A stretch of 64,000 bases of DNA. Source: Morchella semilibera. Taxonomy: Eukaryota > Ascomycota > Pezizomycetes > Pezizales > Morchellaceae. Both the position numbers and the translations under genes were made by a program. The stretch is taken from assembly GCA_009192285.1 (NCBI GenBank), contig CM018603.1:310001-374000 (forward strand), read 5' to 3'. Of this stretch, positions 1 through 10,921 are shown in pieces (the first letter of the stretch is position 1; every line of letters starts with the position of its first letter). Below the pieces are notes generated by a model. The model was not told where the DNA came from, searched no databases, and saw only the letters and a list, made by a program, of their open reading frames with translations.

Positions 1-2775
1 AAACCAGACAGGCTCTGAATTAGTGAAGCTAGAGAGGGGTTGATGAGCTTACCCTCACAGTTGTTTCCCTGAGTTCGTCCACCAGAATCTCGCGGTTAAT
101 AATCAGCGGTGAGTATCCCTATTAGTTGGATCACGGATACGAAAGAGTTGACGAAGGAAACTGTTAACTTCCTCGCGGTATCCATCAAAGTCATCTAAAT
201 TCCCGTTGGGACGGCTGGCCTCTATATCATACGGGTCAGTTACGTATGGCGCTGATGATGGGTCTGTATCCCTCCATGGTATATAGCCTTCTCGACTCTT
301 GTTTCCCCAGGTCGGATGTATATAATGAACGCTAGGTGTTTCTAAACAATGTGGAAACGGGAGGACCAGGACCATAGCCATACAGCGTAAGCAGACGACC
401 CCACCACTCACCCGGGCACCTCCCTCACCTGAACAGTTAATCTTGATTGGTTGAGAAGGGGTTTGGAAGTCGGTTCCGGGATGAACTCTTCAGCTAAAGA
501 AGCACCGGAATCTGTAACTTCCCTTTGAACGGGGCATCCAATTGGGATAACGGACGTTGGTGTCGGCGGCCGTACGTGTTGTCGTAAAATGAAATCACAA
601 CTCATAATGTTTGGTCAATGGAACGCATACATGTAGAGTTGCAATTGACCTATGGGGTACGACAACGAAGCTTGATGGGGTGTTGACGGGTGAGGGCAGC
701 TATGTACTCAGCTACATAAGCCACCGGTCCCAGTGATACCTGCTTCTACCATATATTTGGCCCATCCGGAATTAATAGTTAGACCTAGTACCTATTGCAG
801 CACCCATCATTGATGGGGCGTGGAGTTACGCAGACGTTATTGAGGCATATCACCCTTGGTTGCATATATGCTCCTTTACAAAACCCCAAACGACATCCAA
901 CTTACTGACTAACCCCCCAGTGCGCCATGGCCGACGCCGACGCCGATGAGGCCGCCCAGCTGATCCGCCGAATTGACACTAACAGAAAAAGTAGGAGCCC
1001 GAGAAATACCTCCGCCCCCCGCCGGAGAAGTCAGGAATACGAATATGGACGGAAACCCCTTCAGGCCGCCGTTTATCGCCAAGGAATGATGCGCTCTACC
1101 ATTACAAGCGCCTTACAGAGTTAGCGCCAGCAAATTCTGACCAACCCTCCAGTTATTACCCATTCACTTGTCCCTATGATGGGAGTAATAAGGGCACTAC
1201 TGATGGTGAAATACCGTAAATTCTCGAGAAATCCACTGTCCCCGCTTCGCTAAGTCTTAATTCCGGGTGAGAGAAAGTATGTATCTGCATGAACTCCTGG
1301 AGTTTGATTCGCCAATTCGCCTTGGTTCGGACTTACCACATACAAATACGGGGATAGTAGATTATTCGATCCGCAGATGCGGGGCATCTCATCAGGTTCG
1401 GGGGATGCTGCTAGGAGACCTATTACAATTACTTAAGATGATCCAGGCCCTTCAAAAGAAGCTTACAGACGTACGGAAAAGAGCAATACACGACAAGAGC
1501 AATACACGGCTATGTTTTATATATACTAACCAATACACACCCGCAGAAACAAGAAGGATCTACCATTGGCGGGAGTTCTTGGGGTGGGCACTTTTCTCGC
1601 CCCAGAGGCCAGAGTGCCCATTATATAGCTAGCGCCGATTTATATTGCACGCGTAGATACGATGGATTTGTGCGCTGTACTTTTGTAGTGAGTGATGGAA
1701 TAGCCAGACCTGCCAACAAGGTCGAGGCGAATCAAAAAGTTGGATGATCGGGATGTGGAGTGTTTGAAGAAAAGTTGGGATGGGGTGTCCTGGGATGAGG
1801 TTAAGGGTTATTTTACACCGATGAGTACCCGTAGATCTCCCTCTACTTTACAATCATACCGCCGAAATTTTAAACACTTGATTTCCCAAACCCCATCAAT
1901 TATTAATCCCTTCCCCTCATACGATACTCCCCCGAGATCACCAGTGTCAATGCAAACGCGATTCGCTGATCCCACACCCGCCCGTTCGGCCATAATCAAA
2001 ACCCCCCAGTCGGGAGGGAGCGTCCACAACCACAACTACCGGCGCGGTCACCAACCAACCAGCTTGCAGCTTAATTGCCTACATATACATCCGCAAGATC
2101 GCTTACGTGGGCCCGGTGCATACCCGGCACCCACCTCCCGAGTGATGTTTCATGAGGGGATGATGGCCCCGGGGGGGGGGGGGTTGTCGCGAAGGGGAAA
2201 AACACTAACGTCGCTAACGCTAACCTTAAGCACGGCGCGGATAATTTGTAGATATACGAGAAAGCCTTCTTCACAGAGCACCATGGATCATCCTGGTGGC
2301 CGTTGAAAAACAGATAATCCTTGGACCGCTTTGCCTAAATTCTAGAGAAGAAGAAGTATACGAGGCTCGAGTACTCTACCCACAGGCGCCACGCCTGCGG
2401 TGTGACTGGAAGTTGTTGTTGATAATGATATCGGCCGATTCAAATCCAATTGCCAATTGACCCCCCCCCCCCCAAACAGGGGCAAGTAAAAAAAAGAAAA
2501 GGAAAAAAGGAAATAAATATTTACAATGAAAATTTTTAAGGATAGGCAAGTCTGTGGGATAAAATTTTTCCGAACGCATCGCCAGTGAAAGAAAGGCTGA
2601 TGTATACGCATAAAAGGGTCGACTTATTCAGAAAAACACAAAAGAAAAAAAGAAAAAACCGCGCTTGGTTTTACCGCTGTGTAACAAAAAAAAAAAGGAA
2701 AAAAAGGAAAAGCAAAACTCCAAACACCAATAGTAAAAATATAAATTGTACAAAAGAAAGTTTGCATACATCAAA
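1..2775. other. gene-poor region, possible decayed coding pieces
   Basis: No gene is confidently supported here. On the minus strand two adjacent open stretches (about 430-600 and 105-330) look weakly protein-like and are separated by a possible GTGAGG...TTTAG intron, but the splice phases do not join cleanly and no family is recognised. A short plus-strand start at 927 (MADADADEAAQLIRR) is followed by a possible donor but no clear second exon. Around 1212-1372 lies one copy of a dispersed repeat whose inverted partner is at 7638-7770. The rest is low-complexity sequence with poly-C and poly-A runs. Confidence 0.4.
1212..1372 (+). repeat. dispersed repeat, copy A
   Basis: This stretch shares, in the same order, several blocks with the reverse complement of 7638-7770: TACCGT, CCACTRTCCCCGC, a CTAARTCTTAATTCCGGG block, GTTTGATTCGCCAATTC, CCTTGG and CGGGGATAG. 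The copies differ mainly by transitions and small indels. No open frame or terminal repeat identifies a class. It may be a remnant of a short interspersed element. Confidence 0.65.
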
Positions 2776-2877
2776 TTCTCCGTGGCGCAATTGGTTAGCG
2801 CGTCCGACTGTTAGAATTCACCGCAAGGTTGTTCTCTCGGTATCGGGAGGTTGGAAGTTCAAGCCTTCCCGGGGAAG
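2776..2877 (+). tRNA. tRNA-Asn (GTT) with 28-nt intron
   Basis: The sequence folds as a complete cloverleaf. The acceptor stem pairs 2776-2782 (TTCTCCG) with 2870-2876 (CGGGGAA), discriminator G2877. The D stem is GCGC/GCGC, the anticodon stem TCCGA/TCGGG, and the T stem GGAAG/CTTCC around a TTCAAGC loop. The anticodon loop reads CTGTTA|A, giving anticodon GTT at 2810-2812 (asparagine). An intron of 28 nt (2814-2841) sits after position 37, the standard site for nuclear tRNA introns. No CCA is encoded, as expected for a eukaryotic nuclear tRNA. Confidence 0.93.
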
Positions 2878-2912
2878 ATAATTTTTTTTTCTTGCTCTCT
2901 ATTTATGAATGG

Positions 2913-3610
2913 CTAATTGAATAGCGTGTGGTATTTTTCCATTTGAGACCTGGAAACCCAAACAATTATGATTAGCATTGTACAAACAAACGGACGGGTA
3001 CACCACTACAACTCAGTAGTAGCAATCCCAAAGGAGTAGTAACAAGCAAAAATACTCACAAATTTGAGCGCTTACACTCCTTCTCCACGAAATATTTCAT
3101 CCACCCCTGACAGCTCCCCTCGATCAGCTCCGTCACCCTCGTCTTCCCACCCTCCACCTCCTCAAACGTCCTCAGCTTCCATATGAAGACGCCCTGCTTC
3201 TCCGCAACACTCTCATAGAGGCAGCACCTGCCCTCCCAGTCGGCCGTCTGCGAGCCGCGGATGACCACCTTATTCTTGAACAGGCCCTTCATGAACGGGA
3301 CCTTCTCCTCGAGCACGAAGGTCGTCCGCTCGAGGCCGCTCTGGGCGGCGGCGGCCGAGGCGGGGAGGGAGCTTGTGCCGCGCGCGGTGGAGAGGAGGCC
3401 CGGCGAGATGCTGATTGTGCGGGTTTCGCCGGTGGTGAAGGAGGTGCAGAGGTCGGAGAGGCGGGCGACGGTCTCGAGGTTGCCGCCGGAGGTGAGGACT
3501 GGGAAGACGGTCTTTAGGGGGTGCGGGAGGACGACGCTGTTTGTGGTGGTGAAGTTTGCGACGGGGATTTCGGGCGCGGGAGGGGGCGTCCTGGAGTCGG
3601 TGACGGTCAT
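2913..3610 (-). CDS. SRPBCC/START-fold-like fungal protein
   Basis: Two exons on the minus strand: 3060-3610 and 2913-2949, encoding 195 residues. The intron runs from a GTGAGT donor to a TTTCCAG acceptor with a GCTAAT branch site; phase is conserved and the second exon adds LSQMEKYHTLFN before a TAG stop. The pattern (an N-terminal strand, a central LERTTFVLEEKVPFMKG segment, then RTFEEVEGGKTRVTELIEG and a C-terminal helix ending in HTLF) resembles the small fungal SRPBCC-like proteins that form a ligand-binding helix-grip fold. The ligand and pathway are unknown. The assignment rests on remembered family pattern; the gene model itself is solid. Confidence 0.75.
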
Positions 3611-6600
3611 GATGGTGGTGGTGATGGTGGTGGTGATGGTGGTTATGGTGGGTTGGTTAGTTTGTGGGAAGGGGGAGAGTGCTGAGGGTGCCTGGTGTGT
3701 ATAGTAAATTGTAATGACTGACGGCAGTAGGTAGACTCAGTACTCTCTCTGGAGAATAGATAGGACTAACGGACGAACGAACGAACGAACGGAGCAGACA
3801 GATAGAAGAGGGTGCCGTGGAGGATATTGGATCGATAAGTACTTTCTCAGTATAAGGGACGATATCTGAGCACAAGCACATGTAAGTAAAAGTGCCCTTC
3901 TCTCTCCCAGTACCCACTTGATCCGCCCCCATGAATCTATCCACTAGCCCAGTAGCTCCCGGACCTTCGGCGCCCCCCCTGACTTGGGTCGGGGACCCGT
4001 CCCTGAGCGGGTTAGTCCGTCCCGGGGGGAGGGGTGGAGGGGGAGGGGGGGGGTCCCTCTCCACTCTTGCACCCATACCCACACACCCACTTCTGCCTGA
4101 GCCGGTAGATCCTACATGCAGGAGATCTTGAGTGAGAAGTTGGGGGGGGGGGGAGGGGGACATGGTTTCGGGAGGGCCCGACAGTGTGAATTCTCCGGGA
4201 GGGGTTTGGGGCTTGGGGAGGTGGGTACGAGTGCGAGGCTGTGAGTAGGATGATGATGGTGACCTCTGGGTCTGGATGGGTGGCGATGATTGATTGATAC
4301 ACATGTAGGTAGGTACATGTAGGCAGAGAGAGAGAGAGAGAAAGAGTCGAGCGAAAGAGGAGGAATACATGTAAGTAGTTAGGTCAAGTACATGTAGAGT
4401 AGAGTGCGTACGTGATAGTAGTTTTGGTACCTGCAGGAGGAGCTAGAGAAGCTAGTGGTGATAGCATTTTTGGTACCTGCATTAGCCAATTGCTCCTAGA
4501 ATAGCCAGCCAGATAGAGCAGTAGTCTCATGTAACAGCTACAGCGCCGCCCCCCCTCGACCGCTATATCGAACCCGTAGAATTCACCCAAGGAAATTGGT
4601 TCGGTATAGAGAATTGATTTGAAGACTACTAATCAATAGGATTTTCTTTAACCAGCTGCTAATATATATATGTATGGTACTCTAGTTGTGCTACAGAATA
4701 TAGCCCAATGGGAGTCAATAATATATCTACGACATGTACCTTGGTATGAAGCTACTACATATACTAGGTTGTCGGTAAGAACTGCACGCCCCGTCGTTAC
4801 TTTGGAGTGTTTGTGACTAAATTCACTCAATCTGGATGATATTAGATCTAACAGCTCAATTTTCAAAACCTCTATAGTAGCTGCTCGGTTCGTTATAACC
4901 GGGGGAGGACAGACAGACACTCTGGATAGCTGTTACAGCCTTGATACAACAACTGCAACAACTGCAACAACAACAACAACAAACTTACTCGCAAAATATT
5001 GATATTGCACCAACTAACCCCCAACAACAACAACAGCAACAAACAGCAAAAAAAAAAAAAAGAGCCTACCCTCACTCCCCACTCCTCCCCACTCCACAAC
5101 CACACGCGCAAGCGAAATGAACCTCTCCGGCCGCAATTAATCTTAGCACCCAGTGTCCCACTCTCCCGGCCCTATGTACCTACATGTACCTATGCTATGT
5201 ACCTACATGTACCTACCTACAGACCGTCCCCCCTCCACCCGCAATTTCCACCACGGTAGACCGTGGGCGCTCGCTTGCAGGTTACGTGATTCCCTCGTCA
5301 CAAAACAAAAACAGAAACAGAAAGCAAGCAGAGGGCCCCCCTGTATGAGTCTAGCTACTAAGGTATATAGGTACATGTATGTAGCACTACCACCATCTAC
5401 ATTTCTACATACTGAGCTCTGTGTGTGAGTGGGTGTGGGTGTGGGTGTGTAGGTACAGGTAAGTACCTGTCTGGTAGGGCAATGCCGAAATTCCTACACA
5501 GCACAGAGGAGCGTATGCACAAACCGCTTCGTGAACTGGTCCGAGCAGCGAACCCGATGGACGGATCCCGGATACGGGAAATGAGCGGTGCCTGCCAAGA
5601 ATCGAGGCGGAGCGGGGGGGGTGGGAGAGAGTGGAGAAAGGAAACTTTGACGGCAGCGGTCAGTTTTGCTCGTTCGGTCGGGTAAATAGGGAATTATGGA
5701 TGGCAACCTCCCCACTCCACCCTGGCTGGGTCAATTATTATATTTGGAGTGTCTGATAGGCGGTGGCGGTTCCTTTTCCTTTTTTTTTTTTTTTTATGGT
5801 ATTTGTGGACCCTAGACATCATACAGAACTTAGCTTATGGCAAATTCAAGTTTGACGGGCGATCTCCCCAACTGGCGGGAACCCGGTTTAACCTTCTTGG
5901 AGGCCCGGTTCGAAATAGAAAGGAATTCGAAACCCGACGCCATGTATATATATTGGTGCTTCAATCTATGGGTCTAGCTAGTTTGCTCTTACGAATTTCG
6001 AAGCTCGAGCTTCCTCTACTTCTTTAATTCTTCTTCCGGGTGCCAAATAAGGTAGCGCGAAATTCAGTGTAAAGCTCAATTGCTCTCATATCATGACCAG
6101 CCTAACCCACCCTCTACCTACCCACCTCCCCATCTCCCTCGCGGGGCCAGAAGTCTCGAGAGCTGTCTCCAGCTCCAGCTCCAGCCCAGCTCCTGTTTCA
6201 ACCCCAAGGGCGTACATACCTGACGAGCGCATCCCCCCCTCTGATACACACATCGTTGCAGCGCGCACTCCATCGGAGAACCCATGCTCGTGAGACCTTG
6301 GGGTAAACATGATCGATCGAACCAAGTAGAGCATGTGTATGTATGGGGCGAACATGCAACGACTCTGCTGCACCCGCACAGAGCTCGATTTGATGCGGTT
6401 TCATATGTGTAATGTGGGCGTTGCGGTTTACCATCCTCCCCTGCGGTTACTTGCCCAGCTGGGTGCTGTAGAGGAGAATGTTAGTCTGGCTGGTTAGTAC
6501 GGTCGTTACTTAGACGTAGGTCCGGTAGCTATAGCTATAGGCTACTGTGTAGTATGAGATAATCCGGGCACCATTCTTATATATTGGCGGGCCCTGCAAT

Positions 6601-8740
6601 CCGGAGCAGAGGCCGTCACTACCAATGTAGCAGTAGGCTAGTAGCTAAGTACTTACTTTGTAGTCTAGTCAGGCCCTGGCATTGGGACGCCCACGAATCT
6701 CCAAAGAGATGGGAAGTAGCCCCAAAAAGCCATCTCTTCCCCCCCCCCCCCATGCACACAGAGTCCCATGAATTGCAACGAGGAAAGCACGGGCTGTCAC
6801 AAATTACGCACCCAATTTGACCTTCTCATATCTGCGCCCGACCCATGCAACGGCGTGCTATTGGACTAACTACTTTAACAGGACGTTTATTACCAAGGCT
6901 CTGTCCGTTCGTTTGGGGAATATTAATACTAATTAGGGCTTTATTGTGGAGGGCCGTCGATCAGGTACTGATTGCACCATTGTCCCGAGAGAGAGAGAGA
7001 GAGAGATAATCTCAATTGTCAGGGACAGGGCGGGTCGTAACGTCTTTTGCTGGGGATGTGTCCTGTCCGCCGGGACAGGAGTTGCTTAGGTAGGTAGGTT
7101 AAGTACATTGTACGTAGTATATATGGATAGCCGTGTCTCAATGATCACCGCCGTTAACCACACGCAAGTATGTACATGTAGATAGCCCACAGCCAACACC
7201 ACGAACGTACCCCAGGACCCAACCCGACAGCAGGCACCTGCGGGACCAGCGCCGCGCCGCATAGTACATACATACCACAGACCGATTGCATTTGGTTGAC
7301 TGACCATGGCCGTATCCCTATCTATATATGCTGTTTAGGATAGAGGGCGCGGGCATGGATTATATTACTGGGAGATAACGATGCACCCGGCCCGGCGACA
7401 TACCCGTTGTTTTGGTCGCTGGAATTATACCGAGAAGCTTCGTTTCCACCCGCCCCCGGCTGGCTCCCTTATTAGTCCGTTGGTTGCTGTATACATATGC
7501 AATTAGTAGGGTGGTACTTGAGTCTTCAGCTCTACCTCTACAGCTCCTGTGACAGTAGTAGTAAGCATGCGCACCCGCCCATCCCTCAGTAAGATGCTGA
7601 CCCCCCCAGAAACAGTAAATTCAATACATAACATCTCCCATAATTCTCTATCCCCGAATTTGCACGTGCCAAGGTGAATTGGCGAATCAAACTCGTGCAG
7701 ATATGTACATACTTTTTTCTCACCCGGAATTAAGATTTAGCGGCGCGGGGATAGTGGGTTTCTGACGGTACAAGCCTAACTCCTCTGTTATAGGGGGGTC
7801 ATGTCAGCATCGACCTCTCCCTCCCCAGACACCACGGGTGTCAGGTCAAGGGCGAGGATGCAGAGGCGGTGCGCGGTGTAGAGGTTAGAGCATGCTCTGC
7901 TAGAGTACATGTAGCTATTATACATACTTATGTGCATGCCAGCTATGATACGTCCCGGCCGCGGACCTATATATGCGCGGTGAACACCCAAAAACCCAAC
8001 ACGTATTGTATTGTATCGCACACAGGAGATAGACACACGACTCAACCTGTCTGCGCCCTACATACGGTCAACGCTCCACTCACCTCTACCAGCCCAGCTC
8101 AGCAGGACGAAACAATTCCTGTCCGGTACTCTTCCCCGCCCCCGAGCACCACCCTACGTGGGGCAGGCCACCCGTCTCGACGCCAACTCGGGGGCCCGGT
8201 CCGATTCAATGCGGGCCTTGGTCCGTCAGGACATTCCTAGTACCGAGGTCCCGAGGTCCCAGTACATAGCAAACACACAGTCAGGTTCCCCCGGCCCGGT
8301 CCGGCCCGTCACGCACAATCACTCGTATTTGCTTTTTTTCCAACTCCCTCCTCTCTGCATGGCGTCTGCCCCCCCCTCCCTGTTTCACGCCCAGAAATAT
8401 TCTAATGGAATATACATTGCGAATATTTTTATTTATAGCCGGGCTTGGGACGATCGGTAAAAAGGAAAAATAAAAAAGAAAAAGGTGGCATACATAGTAG
8501 TAGTAATAGTAATAATAGGGACACATAGAGAACAAAAAAAAAACACTTTGCAGAAGGACTGTCAGATTACCTCTCCATAAAACCCTGATATATGCGTCCC
8601 GTCCTGGTCATCGTTACCTCCACATCCCCCTACCCAGCCAGACCCAATCGTCCACGTCATTACCCCATCCAAAAAGCGCCATTAGCCCGTGCCAAAAGAA
8701 AACCACCAGCCCATAACCAGTCACCATACCTTCCCCCCAA
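3611..8740. other. 5.1-kb gene-poor low-complexity region
   Basis: No gene is supported. The stretch contains many open frames on both strands, but they lack family resemblance and consist of proline-, tyrosine- or histidine-rich readings of simple sequence. It holds (GAAC)n near 3774-3792, (GA)n near 4325-4343 and 6987-7006, long G/C and T runs, a dense set of TACATGTA palindromes (4300-4400, 5170-5220, 5370, 7170, 7908), and a dispersed-repeat copy at 7638-7770. It lies upstream of the minus-strand SRPBCC gene and downstream of the minus-strand RCR gene. Confidence 0.6.
7638..7770 (-). repeat. dispersed repeat, copy B (inverted)
   Basis: Reverse-complement partner of the repeat at 1212-1372, about 6.3 kb away. 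The shared core includes CTAAATCTTAATTCCGGG and GTTTGATTCGCCAATTC on the minus strand. Several differences between the copies are G/A or C/T changes, which would fit repeat-induced point mutation, though the sample is too small to test by eye. Confidence 0.65.
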
Positions 8741-9439
8741 CTAAGCCTTCCCCACATGCGCAGCGGGCGGCGGCCCGGGCGGCGGAACAGCATAGTAGTC
8801 GCTCTCCCTCGTGGCCCCCGTGTTATGCTGCGCCACCCCGCCAGCCATCTCGTACCCCTGCGGCGGCGGCGGCGGATAGTAGGGCGACGACCCGGGGGGT
8901 GGTGTCGGCGTGTACGGCGGCGCCGGGGTCGTGTATTGCGGCGCGTAGTAGCCCTGTGGGCCGTAGGGCTGCGTCGGGTGCGGCGGGTTTGTGGGCGGCG
9001 TGGGACGGAAGGGCATCCATGCTGTGCCGTAGTAGGGCTGGAGGCCGCGGCGGCGGCGGCGGCGGGCTATGCAGCTGTTGGGACAAGGGGTTAGTGGGAT
9101 GTACCCAGGGAGAGAGAGGGGGGGGGGGATTACGCGCAGAGGCCGAAGAGGAGGAGGAAGGCGAGGATTATGCCTGCGATAAAGACCCAACGGCCCCAGG
9201 AGTACCAGTTTGAGTAGCAGTCGTCGTAGTCGTTGTAGTAGCGGCCGTTACAGCTTTTTTTTTTAGGTTGTTAGTTAGTTAGGGTAGTTATATTATGTTG
9301 TTTGATTTATTAGATTATTGAATAGATGGGACTATTGGTAGTGGGATATATGGAGGGGGAGGTACTAGTAATTATAATCGTTATCATAACGCCCGTCCCA
9401 ATTCTGTCGTCTTCTCAGACGTTTAATAACGTCCTCCAT
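8741..9439 (-). CDS. RCR-family single-pass membrane protein
   Basis: Three exons on the minus strand: 9366-9439, 9134-9253 and 8741-9074, encoding 175 residues with all phases consistent. The N-terminus carries a Tyr/Asn/Asp-rich short ectodomain (NWDGRYDNDYNYYCNGRYY), followed by a Trp-rich entry (WYSWGRW), a hydrophobic membrane segment (VFIAGIILAFLLLFGLC, about residues 49-65), a polyarginine stop-transfer stretch (RRRRRRG), then YYGTAW and a long proline/tyrosine-rich cytosolic tail. This order is the hallmark of fungal RCR (resistance to Congo red / chitin synthesis regulation) proteins, which act in vacuolar-endosomal trafficking of plasma-membrane proteins, often through PY motifs. 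The first donor (GTACCT) is weak, so exon 1 is the least certain part. Confidence 0.85.
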
Positions 9440-10921
9440 CCTTGCAGACTTTTTTATTACTATGGACCAAGAGGGTGCAGTGTGAGTGATGTAGTACGTG
9501 TGATTAAGTCTAATCTATGATCTATTGGGAGCAGTACTGGGAGAAGATAATATATAGCCTTTTTTCTATTGGTAGAGTGGGAGGAGAAGAGTGTTTCTGA
9601 AGAGAGTGAGAGAGGGAGAGAGAGAGAGGGAGGGAGGGAGAGGGGAGGCGAATTTAAAAGTAAAGGTGGTTTTTGTTGTGTGCTGACTGGTGACAGGCCA
9701 ATCAATTAATGTCCTATCCTTCAAGGTATTAATACAGACAAGATACATGGGTGTGGGTACATGTGGGCACTAGCTAGATACATGTAGTTGACACTGTATA
9801 CGACTGCTCTCCATCCCTCCCAGTACTCCTCGTATTCTGTACTATAGCTACATGTATGCCCAACCCTCCCCTCCCTCCCCCTCCCGCACCAAGAAAAGCG
9901 AGGCAGTGTGCGATGACGCGTAAAGGCGTCAGCTATTCCGGCTTGGTGCCTGGGCGCGGATCATCATGGTTCACGACGCTATACTGCATTGATGTTTTGT
10001 TTTTAGGTTTGAACGTCATTGACCCCGACTAAACGCTTTTATTTTATTCTATTTTGTTTTTTATTGTTTTAAACTCTCGGAGAACCAGATTCGGCCTGAC
10101 TGACTGACTGACTGACTGATCGAGAGCACGACGTTGAAGGGATCTATCTATCTGTCTGTCTTGTCTTGTCTTGTCCTCTTGTCCTCTTGTCCTCCTCTTG
10201 CCCGGCCGGATACATACAACGAACATCAAACAACAAATTCCCTCAGCCCGCCAATAGATTCCAATTCCTGTCTTGGTCTTGTGTCTTGGGTCGGATTTGT
10301 CACTACTCTAGCTAGTGGAGTAGGTACAGTGCGCAGCAGATGTGAGACGTGAAGGGAAGGCTTAGATGTATGTATGTAGTGAGGGCATGGCATGACATGA
10401 CGGTGGGTGGTGGGCCCCGGGTAAGATCCGATCCGTCTCGTGCGGATATGACATTTTGATCCACGAACCCGTGATGTTTCGAACCGGAGCAGCACTTCCA
10501 TGTAGGCCCACCAATGAATGGCCCCTCTCTAGGTATCAGGGCACCTCGACCGTTTTGCAAAGAGGACCCTCAATGGCCCCGAAATACCTCTCCTCATCGT
10601 TTGCATGGCGCTGTCCACGTACCTCCCAATCGCCCAATGAACAAGAGGTATGGATGTCCTTCTTTGTCAGGAGCTCCCTGCATCCGATCATCCCCCCATG
10701 CGATCCCCCAGTATCTAAATGTAAAATGTAACCAGTAACATTCTCCCCCATCCATCCATCCACCCCTAACCCTGGCCCTGCCCTGCCCTGCCATGGCCTG
10801 CAAGCCACACTTTACGCGTTCTGAAATGCAAGTCATTCCCGTCCGTCCCGATCGCGACTTTTCCCTTTGTCCATCATAGCAAAGCCACATATACCCATAC
10901 ATAGAACTTATATCCATACCG
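9440..10921. other. intergenic region upstream of REV1
   Basis: No gene is seen. The stretch contains a GA-rich tract (9599-9650), an (ACTG)n tract (about 10096-10119) and CTTGT repeats (about 10156-10180). It lies between the divergently transcribed RCR (-) and REV1 (+) genes and should hold both promoters. Confidence 0.6.

Noticed and set aside
2585-2881. Plus-strand frame covering the tRNA
   Set aside because: It is a lysine-rich reading of poly-A sequence running into the tRNA-Asn gene.
3657-4370. Long minus-strand open frame of 237 codons
   Set aside because: It is a Ser/Pro-rich reading of CT-rich and G-run sequence just upstream of the SRPBCC gene, with a competing frame of equal quality; it is probably promoter or leader DNA.
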